DNA of 64,000 nt from Galeruca laticollis (Eukaryota; Arthropoda; Insecta; Coleoptera; Chrysomelidae): assembly GCA_963921935.1 (NCBI GenBank), contig OY998176.1, forward strand, positions 81,818,960 to 81,882,959, given 5' to 3'. The position numbers and the translations under genes were made by a program. The notes under the pieces are model-generated. The model worked only from the letters and a program-made list of their open reading frames with translations. It searched no databases and had not been told where the DNA came from. Shown in pieces: positions 41,475 through 52,110 of the stretch. How positions within the stretch are numbered: the stretch's first letter is position 1; every line of letters starts with the position of its first letter.

Positions 41475-42221
41475 TTACATATTGATGTTGATGTAAGCTG
41501 GCGGAATTTGATTTGTCGGTGTAGAAGGTCTTTGGAAAACGCTGGTCTTACTGGTAGATGGCACAGGTTCAGTCTCGTCTTCTTTGGTGTTTTCATGTTG
41601 TGCTGAACTACGAATATTTGGTGATGATGGCAAAATTTTATTGTTACTTGTATTAGATCTTTGGAGGGCGTTGTTCGTACTAGTAGATTTCATAGTTTCA
41701 GTATCGTGTTCCCCAGGTCTTCTCCACACTCGTTGACGTCCATCTGACCCAGTGAGGGGAAAACGCGACTCATCTGAGAACAATACCCAGCTCCAGTCAT
41801 CATTATTCCAACGAACGTGATCTCTGACAAATGTCAATCTTGCAGTCCGATGCTGGCGTTGCAGCAGGGGACCTGTGGCCATTCTTCTGCATGACCATCC
41901 AGCAGCATGAAGTCTTCTTCTAACGGTCCATTCACTAACGTTGACATTTCTCACTTCTTCCAACTGATTTCGCAGTGAAACCGCAGTAGCTGTCCTATTC
42001 CGCAAACTTGTGGACACCAAAAAACGGTCATCTCGTTGAGTAGTAACTCTTTTTCGCCCATATCCTAGTCTTCTAGTGATCAGGCCAGTGTCCAGAAAAC
42101 GCTGGTACACCCTTTGCACACCACAATAACTAGCACCAACAATTCTTGCAGTTTCACGTTGCCCCCGACCATCTTGTAACAGCGCAACAATTCTTGCCAC
42201 AACAATCGGATCTAAAGGCAT
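41475..42221 (-). CDS. Chimeric ORF: Tc1-like N-terminus fused to pogo-like linker
   Basis: An uninterrupted 248-codon frame from ATG 42221. Residues 1-171 are a Tc1-type transposase N-terminus: two helix-turn-helix segments (ARIVALLQDGRGQRETARIV, EWTVRRRLHAAGWSCRR) and the first catalytic motif WVLFSDESRFPLTGSDG, to WRRPGE. From residue 172 (about 41708) the frame passes without a stop into the pogo-like linker (HDTETMKSTSTNN to ININM). The second and third acidic residues of the DDE triad are missing, so it cannot be an active transposase. The DNA-binding half looks intact. It is either a neutral fusion or a candidate truncated repressor; no promoter evidence. Confidence 0.7.
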   Translation of the reverse strand: MPLDPIVVARIVALLQDGRGQRETARIVGASYCGVQRVYQRFLDTGLITRRLGYGRKRVTTQRDDRFLVSTSLRNRTATAVSLRNQLEEVRNVNVSEWTVRRRLHAAGWSCRRMATGPLLQRQHRTARLTFVRDHVRWNNDDWSWVLFSDESRFPLTGSDGRQRVWRRPGEHDTETMKSTSTNNALQRSNTSNNKILPSSPNIRSSAQHENTKEDETEPVPSTSKTSVFQRPSTPTNQIPPAYININM

Positions 42222-43789
42222 TATGGGCCTGTTAAATAACTACACTTTGCAATCGTTAGGTTTTACACAGATAATCAATAGTAAACTGGAAAACAGGCAA
42301 GAGAAATGTGAATGTTCAATTAGTGCAAAGGCACATTTTTCATAAAAGTCGTACTCTAATAAATCGAATGACAGCTGTCAAGTCTCGGAAAAAAATTGCT
42401 TTAACGCCTACTAATACTATTATGTCCTTATCAATATTGACGCTAAAATTATTCGCAATTTCTGAAATGACCTCAATTTTTTGCTCGCCAGTGTATATTA
42501 TAAATTTCATATTTGATGAAAGGAAATAATTTTGTTGATTAGAAGTTTTTTTGGGAGCACTGCAGCACTTACGTACTACCACCACTGGACTGCCTGCAAC
42601 TTTACGACTTTTCATTATTGTTTTATATATTTCCTTATTCTTTCTGTGAACATGCCTCCTAGTTATTCGTACTGTTTAAAAGCAAATAAATCAGAAGCTG
42701 ATCGAAAGGGTGACTCTTTTCTGTAGAAATTAAAATACGCTTTGATTTACGAAAGCAATAAAGTATAACTTTCTATTGGCCATGCTAAATTAGATTAAAA
42801 ATTCCTTTTTCTCGTTACAGTAAATTTAAAACTACTTATTTCCAATTAGACATTACTGAAACGTTAAAAGTTACTGGGTAACTTCAACATAACTATATTT
42901 TAGAAGTACATGTTCATTCTATAACTATCATCATGAACAATAAACTAAACTGAATTTACATCATTAATTTACCAACTATTGAAAAATAAATGGCTATGTT
43001 CAAGTTTATCTCTACTTCAGAGGTGATTGTAAATTAATATTTTCGACGTAATTTTCTTAAAAAGTTTTTGAAATATAACATAACGAATTAGATTAGTTGA
43101 TTAGAAGAACATAAGTGTGTGAATCAATTCGTACCTGTAGAATTTCACTGGTAAAATCTACCATTATAAAAAATTCATCCAAGCGATCAACAGGTACATT
43201 TCCAGTCTTGTGTCGTTAAATATTCTGTCATGGAAAACATAATATGTTTGACCTGATGACATAAGATTATTTATGCTGAAAACAAAAATATGTCTGACCT
43301 GACCTTCTTTCAAATAAATCTATAATAATACTACCATTTGTATACCACTGAAAAGGATTAATAGCGTTTCCTGAATTACTTATATGAAAAATGATTTTCC
43401 TGAATGTACCTTACTTTTAAGGACATAGTTTTCCACAATTTCAATGGCCTAATATGTTTTTGCTAGTCATAATCCGTTTCTACCAGGGGTGTCGTAACAA
43501 TCCTTCTACGCTGTAGGGTTAGATTACACTTTATAGAAATACCTTAATTTAAACACATATATATTATAAAAGAAATGTAAGTATATGTATTTCAACTTTA
43601 AATTACTTAATCACAACAATATCACCAAACCACTAAACACATATGGATTATAATATACAGGGTAGCGTATCGAAAACGAAGCAGAGGCAGTTCAGTTCTT
43701 TTGTGGAAAAACCCTCAGACCCGTCGATTTTGTTTTCGAGGGGTACGCGGGTTCCGACGAACTGTACAAGAAAGGTCAGCATACTATAT
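42222..43789. other. Intronic sequence, no confident gene
   Basis: The Tc1-like 5' leader probably lies just above 42221. ORFs at 42308-42726 have no motif. TATACAGGGTAGCGTATCG at 43654 looks like a further transposon tip, distinct from the GGGTGTCCC family. Otherwise AT-rich. Confidence 0.5.
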
Positions 43790-44155
43790 CAATTCGTAAT
43801 ATCAAGTCCAGGTTTCTGGAGATATCTGTTTGTAACATCGAAACGTTCTAGAATAATTTCCCAAAATATTGCCATGAAAGCCGTTTCGAGTTTGAACATT
43901 TTCTTGTTTAACGATGAAGCTTCGTTCCGTGTATCTTTCTTTTCCCCCTTGTCTTCGGCTATTTGCTTCAAATTTGTACAAATTGCCTCATAGTTGGAAA
44001 TAAGTGATTTGTCTGCTTGCTGCCGACAAGACCATCTTGTTGAGGTCAGTTGTTTTACAACTAAAAAGCGTTTATTTGGAATATTATCATGTACATCTCC
44101 TTTCATATTATTAAGTAAAATTTCCCAAAGTTGAGTGAATGCAACAAAAAATGCA
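43790..44155 (-). pseudogene. hAT-type (DUF4371-like) transposase fragment
   Basis: The minus strand from 44155: FFVAFTQLWEILLNN, FLVVKQLTSTRWSCRQQADK, SNYEAICTNLKQIAEDK, TRNEASSLNKKMFKLETAFM and FWEIILERFDVTNRYLQKPG. The STRW-x-R and LETA-FW-IL-R pattern is typical of the helical insertion region of DUF4371/ZMYM-like hAT transposases. It is cut on the upstream side by the mariner terminus at 44156 and stops at 43790 before the dimerisation domain. Confidence 0.75.
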
Positions 44156-45120
44156 TATACAGGGTGTCCCGCATAAGAACCGACAGAGAGCAGAGGCGTA
44201 TAGGGTAGCCCAAAATATGACAATTGGGGGCAATTCAGCTCTATACCAAGTTGCATCTCTGCGCAATTATAGGGCTTCAAAGTAGGGCCCAAGATTTCGA
44301 GAAAAAAGTATTTCTTTGCAACCCTTCAACTTAAAAATACCAAATTTGGTACACAGTATGAGACTGTTAAGGGCATTAAGTAATGGTAAGTAGAAGGTGA
44401 TCGAACCATTCTGGGGGGTTAATTAAGGGCGACCTAACATTAAAATTTCACAGAAGTTTTTATCTGTCAGTTAATTTGAAAATTTTAATTTCCTTACCAT
44501 AGATAATTTAACTCTGAAACTTTTTTTACTCTTGCAATTTTTCACAAAAACTTGTCATTTTCAAGGAAAAGACGAATAAACAAAGCCATGTTTCCAACAA
44601 TGTTATTTAAAATGTTACAAAAAAATCAAGAGTTGGCTATGAATTTATACATCAAATTTGACAATTTGCAATTCAGTTCTTGTAGTAAGTAAATTGTTAT
44701 AATTTTTTTTAAATGTAGCGAATTCTCATTTAGCGAACAAGTGGATATTATGTTATTGGTGTTAGGTTTTTGTGAAGAAAACTAGAAGAAACATGGAAAA
44801 ATATCGGAGGTGGTTTCCTAATCGCGTGGTTCCTCACAGATAAACATTTTCTAATATGGAAAGACGGGTCCGAGAAACAGGAAAGTTTTATAGTATTAAT
44901 CGAAAACGAAATGCTCAAACGAGTGTGTATTCTGGATACCATTGACATCAACGGCATATTAGCACTAGAACTTTATCTAGACAGAGTGGCATTTCAAGAT
45001 CATCTGTACACCGAACTATTAAACTTAATTTACTCCATACATATCATGCCCAAAAAGTGTAAGAGTTGTTACCTCAAGACTGGGTTCAGCGAGTGAGTTT
45101 CTGTCGATGTATTTTACGTC
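44156..45120 (+). mobile_element. Mariner-like element, 5' end and transposase N-terminus
   Basis: The terminus TATACAGGGTGTCCC (44156-44170) is followed by a 560-bp leader. The transposase starts about 44700 with EFSFSEQVDIMLLVLGFCEE. Then ERRVRETG-like sequence follows, with frameshifts, SSVHRTIKLNLLHTYHAQKV, and LLPQDWVQRVSFCRCILRQ, ending at 45120 where a LINE tail begins. The leader segment 44400-44570 reappears inverted at 53255-53394, so the element's other end lies there. The transposase core at 52490-53105 is the same family. Confidence 0.75.
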
Positions 45121-45206
45121 AGTATTAGATTAGATTAGATTTTAACGGGGTTACAGTGCACTGAAACCAAAGGTTTATGGTGCCCCCCTAGCTGTTCTCG
45201 CTACTA

Positions 45207-45980
45207 CTACAGTTCCAAGGTTCTAATGAACTCTAGTATTTGGGACGGCTTCAACGAGGTTAGGTCCTCACTCTTACAAGTTTCTTGTCCGAAGCATTTC
45301 TTGCGTTGGCTTGCAATGGCGAGGCATTCCAGAACTAGGTGATCCGGAGTTTCATCCTCCTACCCACAGAATCTACACTCGTCAATCTATGCTAAACCTG
45401 TTCTCATTAAGTGCTTCCTGAGGTGGCAGTGTCCTGTAAGAAAGCCCGTGAGGATATGTAGCTTATCTTTACTGAGGTCCAAATATTTTTTGGATCCAGC
45501 AGTGTCAAAGTTACACAGGAACTTTTTGGAATGTTCCAACCCGAACTTCTTTCTTGTAGGAGCATCTTCCTACACCACAGAAAGGCTCCGGGCCAATAAC
45601 GGGCATTTGTGCTCCTTTCCTGGCAAGTGTATTGGCCTCTTCATTTCCCGTGATTCCCGAGTGGCCAGGAATCCAGACTAAAGAGACCCTGTTATTATTG
45701 CCTAATTCATCAAGTTTTCTTCGGCACTCCCATGCCAACTTTGAGTCAATGACATGGGAGCTCAATGCTTTGATAGCTGCTTGACTATCAGAATGGATCG
45801 ATATGTCACTTTTCTGGTAGTTCGTTTCTAGGTTCATTTCCACGCATCTCTCGATCGCAAGTATTTCTGCCTGAAAGACGCTCGGGAAAGAGCCTAACGA
45901 TAATGAGTATTTGGTGTCAGGCCCAAATACTCCAGCGCATGCTCCAATGGTGGTTTTTGAACCATCCGTATACCATCTAA
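45207..45980 (-). pseudogene. LINE RNase H and C-terminal CCHC
   Basis: A first segment near 45960-45850 holds the expected Asp/Glu motifs in a broken frame. The open part (45843-45511) has IHSDSQAAIKAL (Asp) and WIPGHSGITGNEEANTLAR (His, Asp). After a frame shift at about 45560 the C-terminus reads HLRKHLMRTGLA, ECRFCG, ETPDHLVLEC (CCHC-like) and ends ILEFIRTLEL-stop at 45207. Confidence 0.82.
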
Positions 45981-46020
45981 TGGTGTTTTCTTTGAGAGTT
46001 TGGGTGGTGTATTCCCTTTG

Positions 46021-47479
46021 CTAGTCTCTCCTCGTATTTAGCATCGTCGTGAAATTCTTTTCGATGCCTACTTTCCTGATCATTTCATCACTGGGAAGAT
46101 TCGCTAATGAGATGCATCTTGTCAGACACGACCTAGCTGCCTGATTTTTAATACTCTCATTACCTGAACCTCCCTTAGATATTCTAAGAATTGCCTCTTG
46201 GGCAGATCTTTCTATCACCAGATGTAGAGGTGTGAGATCTGTAATGATCTCAAGTGCCCTAGTTGGACACGTTCTCATAGCTCTAGTGATGCACACACAG
46301 GCAAGCCTTTGAACTTTATCGAGGGTCTTCCTCGTGCTGTACTGACTTGCTTTAGTGTGCCAAACTATTGCCCCATATGTAATTGCTGGTCTCACAATCA
46401 TGGCGTACATCCATCGCAGTATTTTTGGGTTACAGACACACCTCTCACCAGCTAGATTTTTGCACGCCGTCAAAGCTCTTATTGCTTTACTAGCAGTTAT
46501 TTCAACATGCTTATTCCACAGAAGCTTACTGTCTAGGGTTATCCCTAGATATTTAACCTCTGATTTCCATTCTATGATTTCCCCGTTTAAGGATATGGGT
46601 TTCATGGCTGGAAGTGTTCTTTTCCGGGTAAATGGAATTACTATGGTCTTGCTTGGGTTGATGGTTAGCCCCACTGACAAGCACCATTGCTCAATGATTC
46701 TGAGGCCCTTTTGTAATAAATCACACAAGGTGCTCCCGAACTTGCCTCTGACTATTAAAACAATGTCATCGGCGTAACCCATACATTCGAAGCCAAGCTC
46801 CGTTAACCTGTAGAGCAACTCATCTACTACGAGCCTCCATAGAAGGGGAGATATCACTCCCCCTTGAGGTGTTACCCGAGTGGCTTTAACTGAGGTGGTT
46901 GGTGGTTTGATTCCCCACCTGTGTCTCAGCTATCCTCGTTGTCAACAACTCATACATCCATTTTACAATGGTTTCATCCACTCCTCGCCTTTTTAGTGCT
47001 TCTCTGACAGGCACATAAGTTGTGTTGTCAAAGGCCCCTGATATATCCAGCAATGCGCACATTGCGATTTCTATGTTGTTCAGAGTTCCCTGGATGACTT
47101 CGGTCAGCTGATACAGAGCCGTCTCAGTTGATCGACCCGTTCTGTAGCAATGCTGACATTTATGAAGTGGTATATTCTCCAGATTCTCTGTTCTTATGTA
47201 GTTATCCACTACTTTCTCCATCGATTTGAGTAGACACGATGTTAGACAGAAGGGTCTAAAAGATCGGGGATCAGTCCCATCTTTTTTCCTTATTTTTGGT
47301 ATGAAGGTTACCCTTGCCCTTCTCCATTTCCTAGGTATTAGACCCACTGCTAGACTGCTTCTTGTAATCTTCAGCAGGTGAGGAAGAATCTCCTCTATCC
47401 CTTGCTGTAGGAGTGCTGGAAATATTCCATCCACTCCTGGTGATTTATATGGTTGAAAGGTACTCATTGCCCATTCCAA
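46021..47479 (-). pseudogene. LINE reverse transcriptase
   Basis: The fingers and first palm Asp are in 47479-46886: YKSPGVDGIFPALLQQG, WRRARVTFIPKIRKKDG, SFRPFCLTSCLLKSMEKVVD, ALLDISGAFDNTTY. After a frame change, 46857-46021 has ISPLLWRLVVDELL, CMGYADDIVLIV with the catalytic Asp pair (about 46770), YLGITLDSKLLWNKH, RPAITYGAIVW and the thumb region. The missing step between the two frames is the GVTPQGG segment at 46858-46885, present but shifted. Confidence 0.88.
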
Positions 47480-47926
47480 CCGTTGTCTGGTAAATATTTT
47501 CTTAGCAATGTCCTAATCTTCCTTGCTGGATTTTTTGGTGTGGTTCATTGCTATTTCGGTGCTTGTTGCTGGTTCACTACCTGGGAAGTGGGTTCTAAGA
47601 AGAAGAATCGATCGTTGCTCTTCACCTTACGTGTATGACCCGTCTGGCTTTTTCAGCGACATTGTGGGGTTAGTTCCCCCATTTGCCATGGCCTTTTGTA
47701 GTCTGGCCGCTGTGTGAGTGGAAGTGATCTTTTCACAAAAGGCTTGAAAATTAAGCCTTTTGGCCTTCCTAATCGCTTTATTGTACTGCGTAAGCTTCTC
47801 AGTGTACCTCTGCCAATTACCGTCACGTTTGGCTCAATTAAAGAGCCGACGGACCTCTTTTTTGAGGTTTGACAGGTTCTCATTCCACCAAGGAGCATCC
47901 TTTTCTGAACGAACTTTTGAGAGTGG

Positions 47927-48800
47927 TCAACTGGAATGAAAAGCTTCCATTATTGCTTCATTGATATGTCCGACACTTTGTTCCAGGTCGTAGTGCGGGT
48001 GATTTACCCCATTCGCTTCGACGTGTTCCAAATTGTCCTTCAGATTGGTCTTGTAAAGAGGCCAATCAGTATTTCTAGGATTTCGGATTGTAGGAATCGA
48101 GGTGGTATTTCCCTCTATCCTAAATTCGATGATCCTATGGTTGGAAAGTGATGACTCGCTCATCACCCTCCAATCTTTTACATTTTTCCTAGCAGCAACA
48201 TTAACAATTGTTACGTCCAGGACCTCTTCTCTTGCTCTCGTGACAAAAGTGGGGGTTGTCCCCACGTTTAAGTCTCAAGGTTATTTACTATGAGATATTC
48301 TAATAAACACTCACCTTTTGCGTTGTTATTGGTGCTTCCCCACACGGTATTGTATGCGTTGGCATCACAACCAATTATAATTGGCAGCCGTCTGCTATTG
48401 CAGTGTCCCACTAGCTCTTGTACCTCTTCTGGCGGTGTCATCGGCCCGTCTCCAGCGAAGTAGGCGAAGGCAACGAGGCAAAGGCAATGAGGCAAAGGCA
48501 ATGAGGCAAAGGCAATGAGGCAAAGGCAATGAGGCAACGTTGAGGTGAACCATGATTGGAACAAAGTCCCGTGACACGTATTCTGAAACACAAATATATT
48601 TTATGTTATTTCTTATGATTACACAGACACGCGGAGATACTTGCCTTTGATCATAAATCAATTTAGAATCCTCACATGCCAAAACTTTGATTTGGTCTTC
48701 TTTGTTGATCCATTGTTCTTGGATCAGTACAATATCCAGTTGTAGTCTAGCGAACAACCTTGCAATCACGGCTGAAGCTCCCTTCGCGTGATGCAGGTTA
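47927..48800 (-). pseudogene. LINE endonuclease, disrupted by a 14-bp minisatellite
   Basis: The N-terminal part (48769-48560) has ARLQLDIVLIQEQWINKEDQ, YICVSEYVSRDFVPIMVHL. The next β-strand is separated by a 4 x 14 bp array (48475-48530). It resumes with GDGPMTPPEEVQELV, IIGCDANAYNTVWGS, and after another shift LSNHRIIEF (Asn in place of the usual Asp of SDH). The array changes frame because 14 is not a multiple of 3. Confidence 0.82.
48475..48530. repeat. Minisatellite, 4 perfect 14-bp units
   Basis: GAGGCAAAGGCAAT occurs at 48475, 48489, 48503 and 48517 without mismatch, flanked by partial units (GGCAACGAGGCA and GAGGCAACG). It lies within the endonuclease region of the LINE and translates to Leu/Pro/Cys/Ala-rich nonsense. 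Confidence 0.95.
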
Positions 48801-48948
48801 ATCTGAGCTACATTCGTGAACGTGAAGGTGAATTATTATGGATGAGAGAGGCCGAGTTACTCAGCCTCTATTCATCCCCCTCCTTTCTTTCTCCCTGACC
48901 CTTCTTGACCACCATGGCAGTATCTCACTCGGTAATCGAGCAGGTTTC

Positions 48949-50000
48949 TTAATCTCGAGTCAAACTCTCGACCCCCAGGCTGCTCTGCCCAGCTTCCCGA
49001 GATGCAGAGGCAGTCTTCGCATTCCCAGTCATTCCAGCAGACCCGGAGGAGTTCTCGGGCTGACCCAAGGTCAAGCTTTCGTATTTTTCCCCTTTTCCAG
49101 AGGTTCCGGATGTGGAGGGTATCTCCATGTCCTTTAGATTCTCCGCGAGATTATTCTTTTTTCCCAGCCCCGAGACAGGAATACTCCCAAAACGGAAGTT
49201 CAGCGCGTAACCTCTTGCCTTCAGAGCCTCCCCAGATTGGTGATCGATCCCAATCGTGAGGATAGTTCTCTGTCCTTCTTTTTTAGTGTTTAGGATCCTC
49301 CAAGCCGCAGTACTGAGGTTGGAGTTCTGAATCTCGACAGTTTCATGTCTTGGCTTCTTGGGAAGAACACCGTTATGGTGACCGGCTTTGGGATGTCGCC
49401 TCCACTTCGAGCCATCAGTATCATTCCACAACGGAAATGGATAACTGAGAAGTGGATTCCCTTCTCTTTGCTCTGGCACAGCTCTTCCACCAGAGTGTCT
49501 TCCAGTGTGAAGAGCTGCTCTGCTTTCAGAATGACCCCAGGATAATACTTGGGCATTAGTCCCACCCTAAAAGCCTTCTCTGTTTTGGCAGCTGCTGCGT
49601 AACCAGTGGCTTGCCCGGTTACCGTTGCAGCTGTTTTTGATTTCTTGCTTAGAGGCCCAGCGGAGGAGTAATATGCTCCGGGCCTCTTTTAAGCTTTGTC
49701 TTCCCCGTTGGTGGTTCCTTCGGGGGGGTTGGGCGCTGAATTACCTGCTTCCTGGCCTCTTCAGTGGATATTCCCTGATTGAGGAGTCCCAGGTATTTCC
49801 GCACCCCTGCTCCACTGAGGCCTTTTCTCAGTGGGTCGTCTATGCCGCGCGGTTCTCCCAGTTTTGGGAGGTCGAACGGCAACGACCTTTGTGCCGTTTG
49901 GCTTTTTTCCCTCTGTGAGGTGCCCGGATGAAGAGGTGGAGGTTTTCTTCACTACTTTTCCGGTAAAAGTCTTGCTTTTTCTTTCCATGAGTGGTCCCAC
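48949..50000 (-). pseudogene. LINE ORF1 (R1/LOA-like), frameshifted
   Basis: From 49988: MERKSKTFTGKVVKK with a Ser-rich N-terminus, then GVRKYLGLLNQGISTEEARK (49820-49760). A conserved domain follows: VGLMPKYYPGVILKAEQL, EELCQSKEKGIHFS and IHFRCGMILMA, resembling the ORF1 C-terminal domain of R1/LOA-type insect LINEs. A Gly/Ser-rich tail ends SREAGQSSLGVESLTRD at 48949. At least three frame changes. No zinc knuckle was seen here. Confidence 0.7.
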
Positions 50001-50395
50001 GAGAAGCTAGGGTCATTACGGTCCACCGCTGCAGAGCCCCGCATGCAGAGGTAAGGGGTTCAATACAATGGAGTTCCCCCAGTGCTCCAACGTCGAAGCC
50101 AGTAAGGACTATTCTTTTATATAGTCACGCATTCTTCGGCCTGGATTCCCACCTTGACTTTAGGTTTTTAATGAGGCTGTCTTCTCTTGGTCCGGGCAGT
50201 AAAGCCAAGACCCCTCCCCCCCCAAACCACTGGCCCGCGAGACTTGATCACAGACAGCCAGGAGACATTATAACGAGAAAAACCTACTAACCCTCTCAGT
50301 GCTCGTTATAGGTATGCGGGTTGTCTCACGTGGTACAACCCGTGCTCGCCAGTCGACTAGCTTTGAGTCGGGGAAGGGGTGGAGTCTTAAAAAAA

Positions 50396-52110
50396 ATTAT
50401 TAAGTTTACAAAAGGGCGCCAGAGAAGTTTTGACAAGCACCCAAGACTTCCTAAGTTAGCCCACAACTCCTCAGTGGGTTAACAACACTCACTACACACT
50501 CCAAAGGTTAAACTGATAGGTAAATTATCATAAGTAAATAAAAGTCAGCAAGTATCCCCTGATTGAAGATTTAATTAGTCTTTGTGGACCAAAGGTCTCT
50601 TTTCAAAATATTTATTACAATGTCACTACCAAAAATGTTACAAATAACGTCTGAGCTCAGCTGAAGGCTGTAATCTCAGAACGTAGATGGGCTGAAGGCC
50701 GAAAACTACATAAATCCAAAAATTTCTAACTAATTTACCAGTTACAACTCAGGTAAATAACTGTCAAGCAGATTCTATAAACTCTGAGCAGAGCTGAAGG
50801 CTTCAAACTCAGGGTGCAGAAGAGCTGAGGGCCCCAAACTACACCGATGTCTCAATTCTAAAATTCTAGAGAATCGTCCAAATTGTTCATGTACATTACC
50901 TCAAAAATACAACGATAATATATATATCAAAATCAACAATGTACAGTTACAAGGGTTCACACTTCCGCAATTTATACCAGTATCAATATAAATATAAATA
51001 ATTGCATAAGCCAAAAATTTAAATAGCAACGAGTTTAGCGTTACTAGAGAAAATACAACTCAAAATTATGTACGGTGCAAGTTATATACATAAAATCATC
51101 AGAAATAGGCAAAATAAACCACTAAATAACGCAATACCAGGTACGTACCATAGTGTCTTAGCGTATCTTAAACTATGAGCAAAGATTTCAAAATTTGTTT
51201 TTAAATATCAAGTACAAGTGTAAGCGAAATTATAGTAATATGGAAAACAGTAATATGTGAAGCATAAATGTGAGTTTACTAATGAAGTTGAAGAATAAAG
51301 AAAAGGAAAACTGTTCACTTATCCTTTTCCGGCACCAGAACAGGAACTGAAGTTGCTCCAAAATATTCCAGCTCTCCTGGAACTGGTCTCACTGACCCAT
51401 TAAATTCCAATCAGTGATTTTTTTAATGTCCACGTACAAAAACCCCCCTAAAATAGAGAAACGAATTAGCCTCTACATAGGGTTTACATTTTACCCCGGT
51501 CAAATTTTCGACGTACCCCCGTAATATCCCATCATACTCATTATATTAAAAACACCCGAAATTCGCAAATAATCATACATCATGACTTTTAACTGTATAA
51601 AAGCCACCTACACTGAGGATAAAAACTATATGACTGGTTTTTTTCCGCTTAGCAAAAAACTACGATACCAAAAAAACCCATAATAAAAAACTATGTCGTT
51701 GGACACATCCCTGAATATTTATACAACCCCCGTGATATATTCTTATTTCAACAAAATAATAAGCAATGAAGAATATGAACTAATAAGAATTTATGAAATG
51801 CATCGTCACTATCTCGTGAAATCCAGATTACATACTCCAATAAACTACGAATCAAAGCTAAAATTTCTACGTTAAAATACCTATAAAACTGTTAATTCCG
51901 AGAAAGTATTTTCAACCATTTACCTTGTTAACGAATCCTTCTAACTAATGCTGTCTACGGAAATTTACCTCAAAACGCAATTCCTCTAAATTCTTATGGT
52001 ACCCACAGTCATCGACCGATTTTGGACCAGAAACTTATCGGGTCGGAGCCGCCAGTTGTTGGTTTCAGCCGTATTTCTCTTCCCCTATGTCGGAATTGTC
52101 GGGTTTTCCA
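50396..52110. other. LTR-like or non-coding sequence with a 136-bp spaced repeat
   Basis: GGGCGCCAGAG at 50413 reads TGGCGCCC on the minus strand, like a primer-binding site, raising the possibility of an LTR at 50425-51420 on that strand; no second LTR or pol was found. CTGAGCTCAGCTGAAGGCT (50651) and CTGAGCAGAGCTGAAGGCT (50787) start two diverged copies of a segment 136 bp apart. No coding sequence recognised between 50396 and 52110. Confidence 0.35.

Larger units (their letters stand above)
40078..41709 (-). pseudogene. Pogo/Tigger-like transposase C-terminal part with PHD-like finger
   Basis: On the minus strand, 41709-41240 gives a Ser/Thr/Pro-rich linker (STSTNNALQRSNTSNN), then FSPETVRPIPKALPRKG and STFSTETPEKDAIQQEYD, the characteristic tail linker of insect pogo-like transposases. 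The terminal finger is at 40412-40200: CLELYSNSRSGEKWVQCIVC, KLWSHEECTN, YDCHNC. Between them (40430-41235) lies inserted or unrelated DNA with a 34-bp repeat and hairpin P4. The 3' tip begins CAGTTGTCCCCGTTCCGG at 40078. The DDE core is missing. Confidence 0.65.
45121..50395 (-). mobile_element. R1/LOA/I-type LINE inserted in the mariner-like element
   Basis: On the minus strand, a 5' leader near 50395 (GACTCCACCCCTTCCCC) is followed by ORF1, endonuclease, RT, RNase H and a C-terminal zinc motif. The 3' end repeats TCTAA (plus strand ATTAGATTAGATTAGATT at 45124). ORF order with RNase H and that tail fits the R1/LOA/I group; the clade is not settled. Many frameshifts. No target duplication was detected: the 5' flank is a different sequence, perhaps an LTR remnant. 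Confidence 0.85.

Noticed and set aside
43643..43788. Plus-strand ORF starting MDYNIQGSVSKTK as a gene
   Set aside because: It begins in a transposon-tip-like sequence and is antisense to the hAT fragment further on.
50413..51420. Solo LTR on the minus strand
   Set aside because: Only a primer-binding-site-like word; no TG...CA ends or duplication could be shown.
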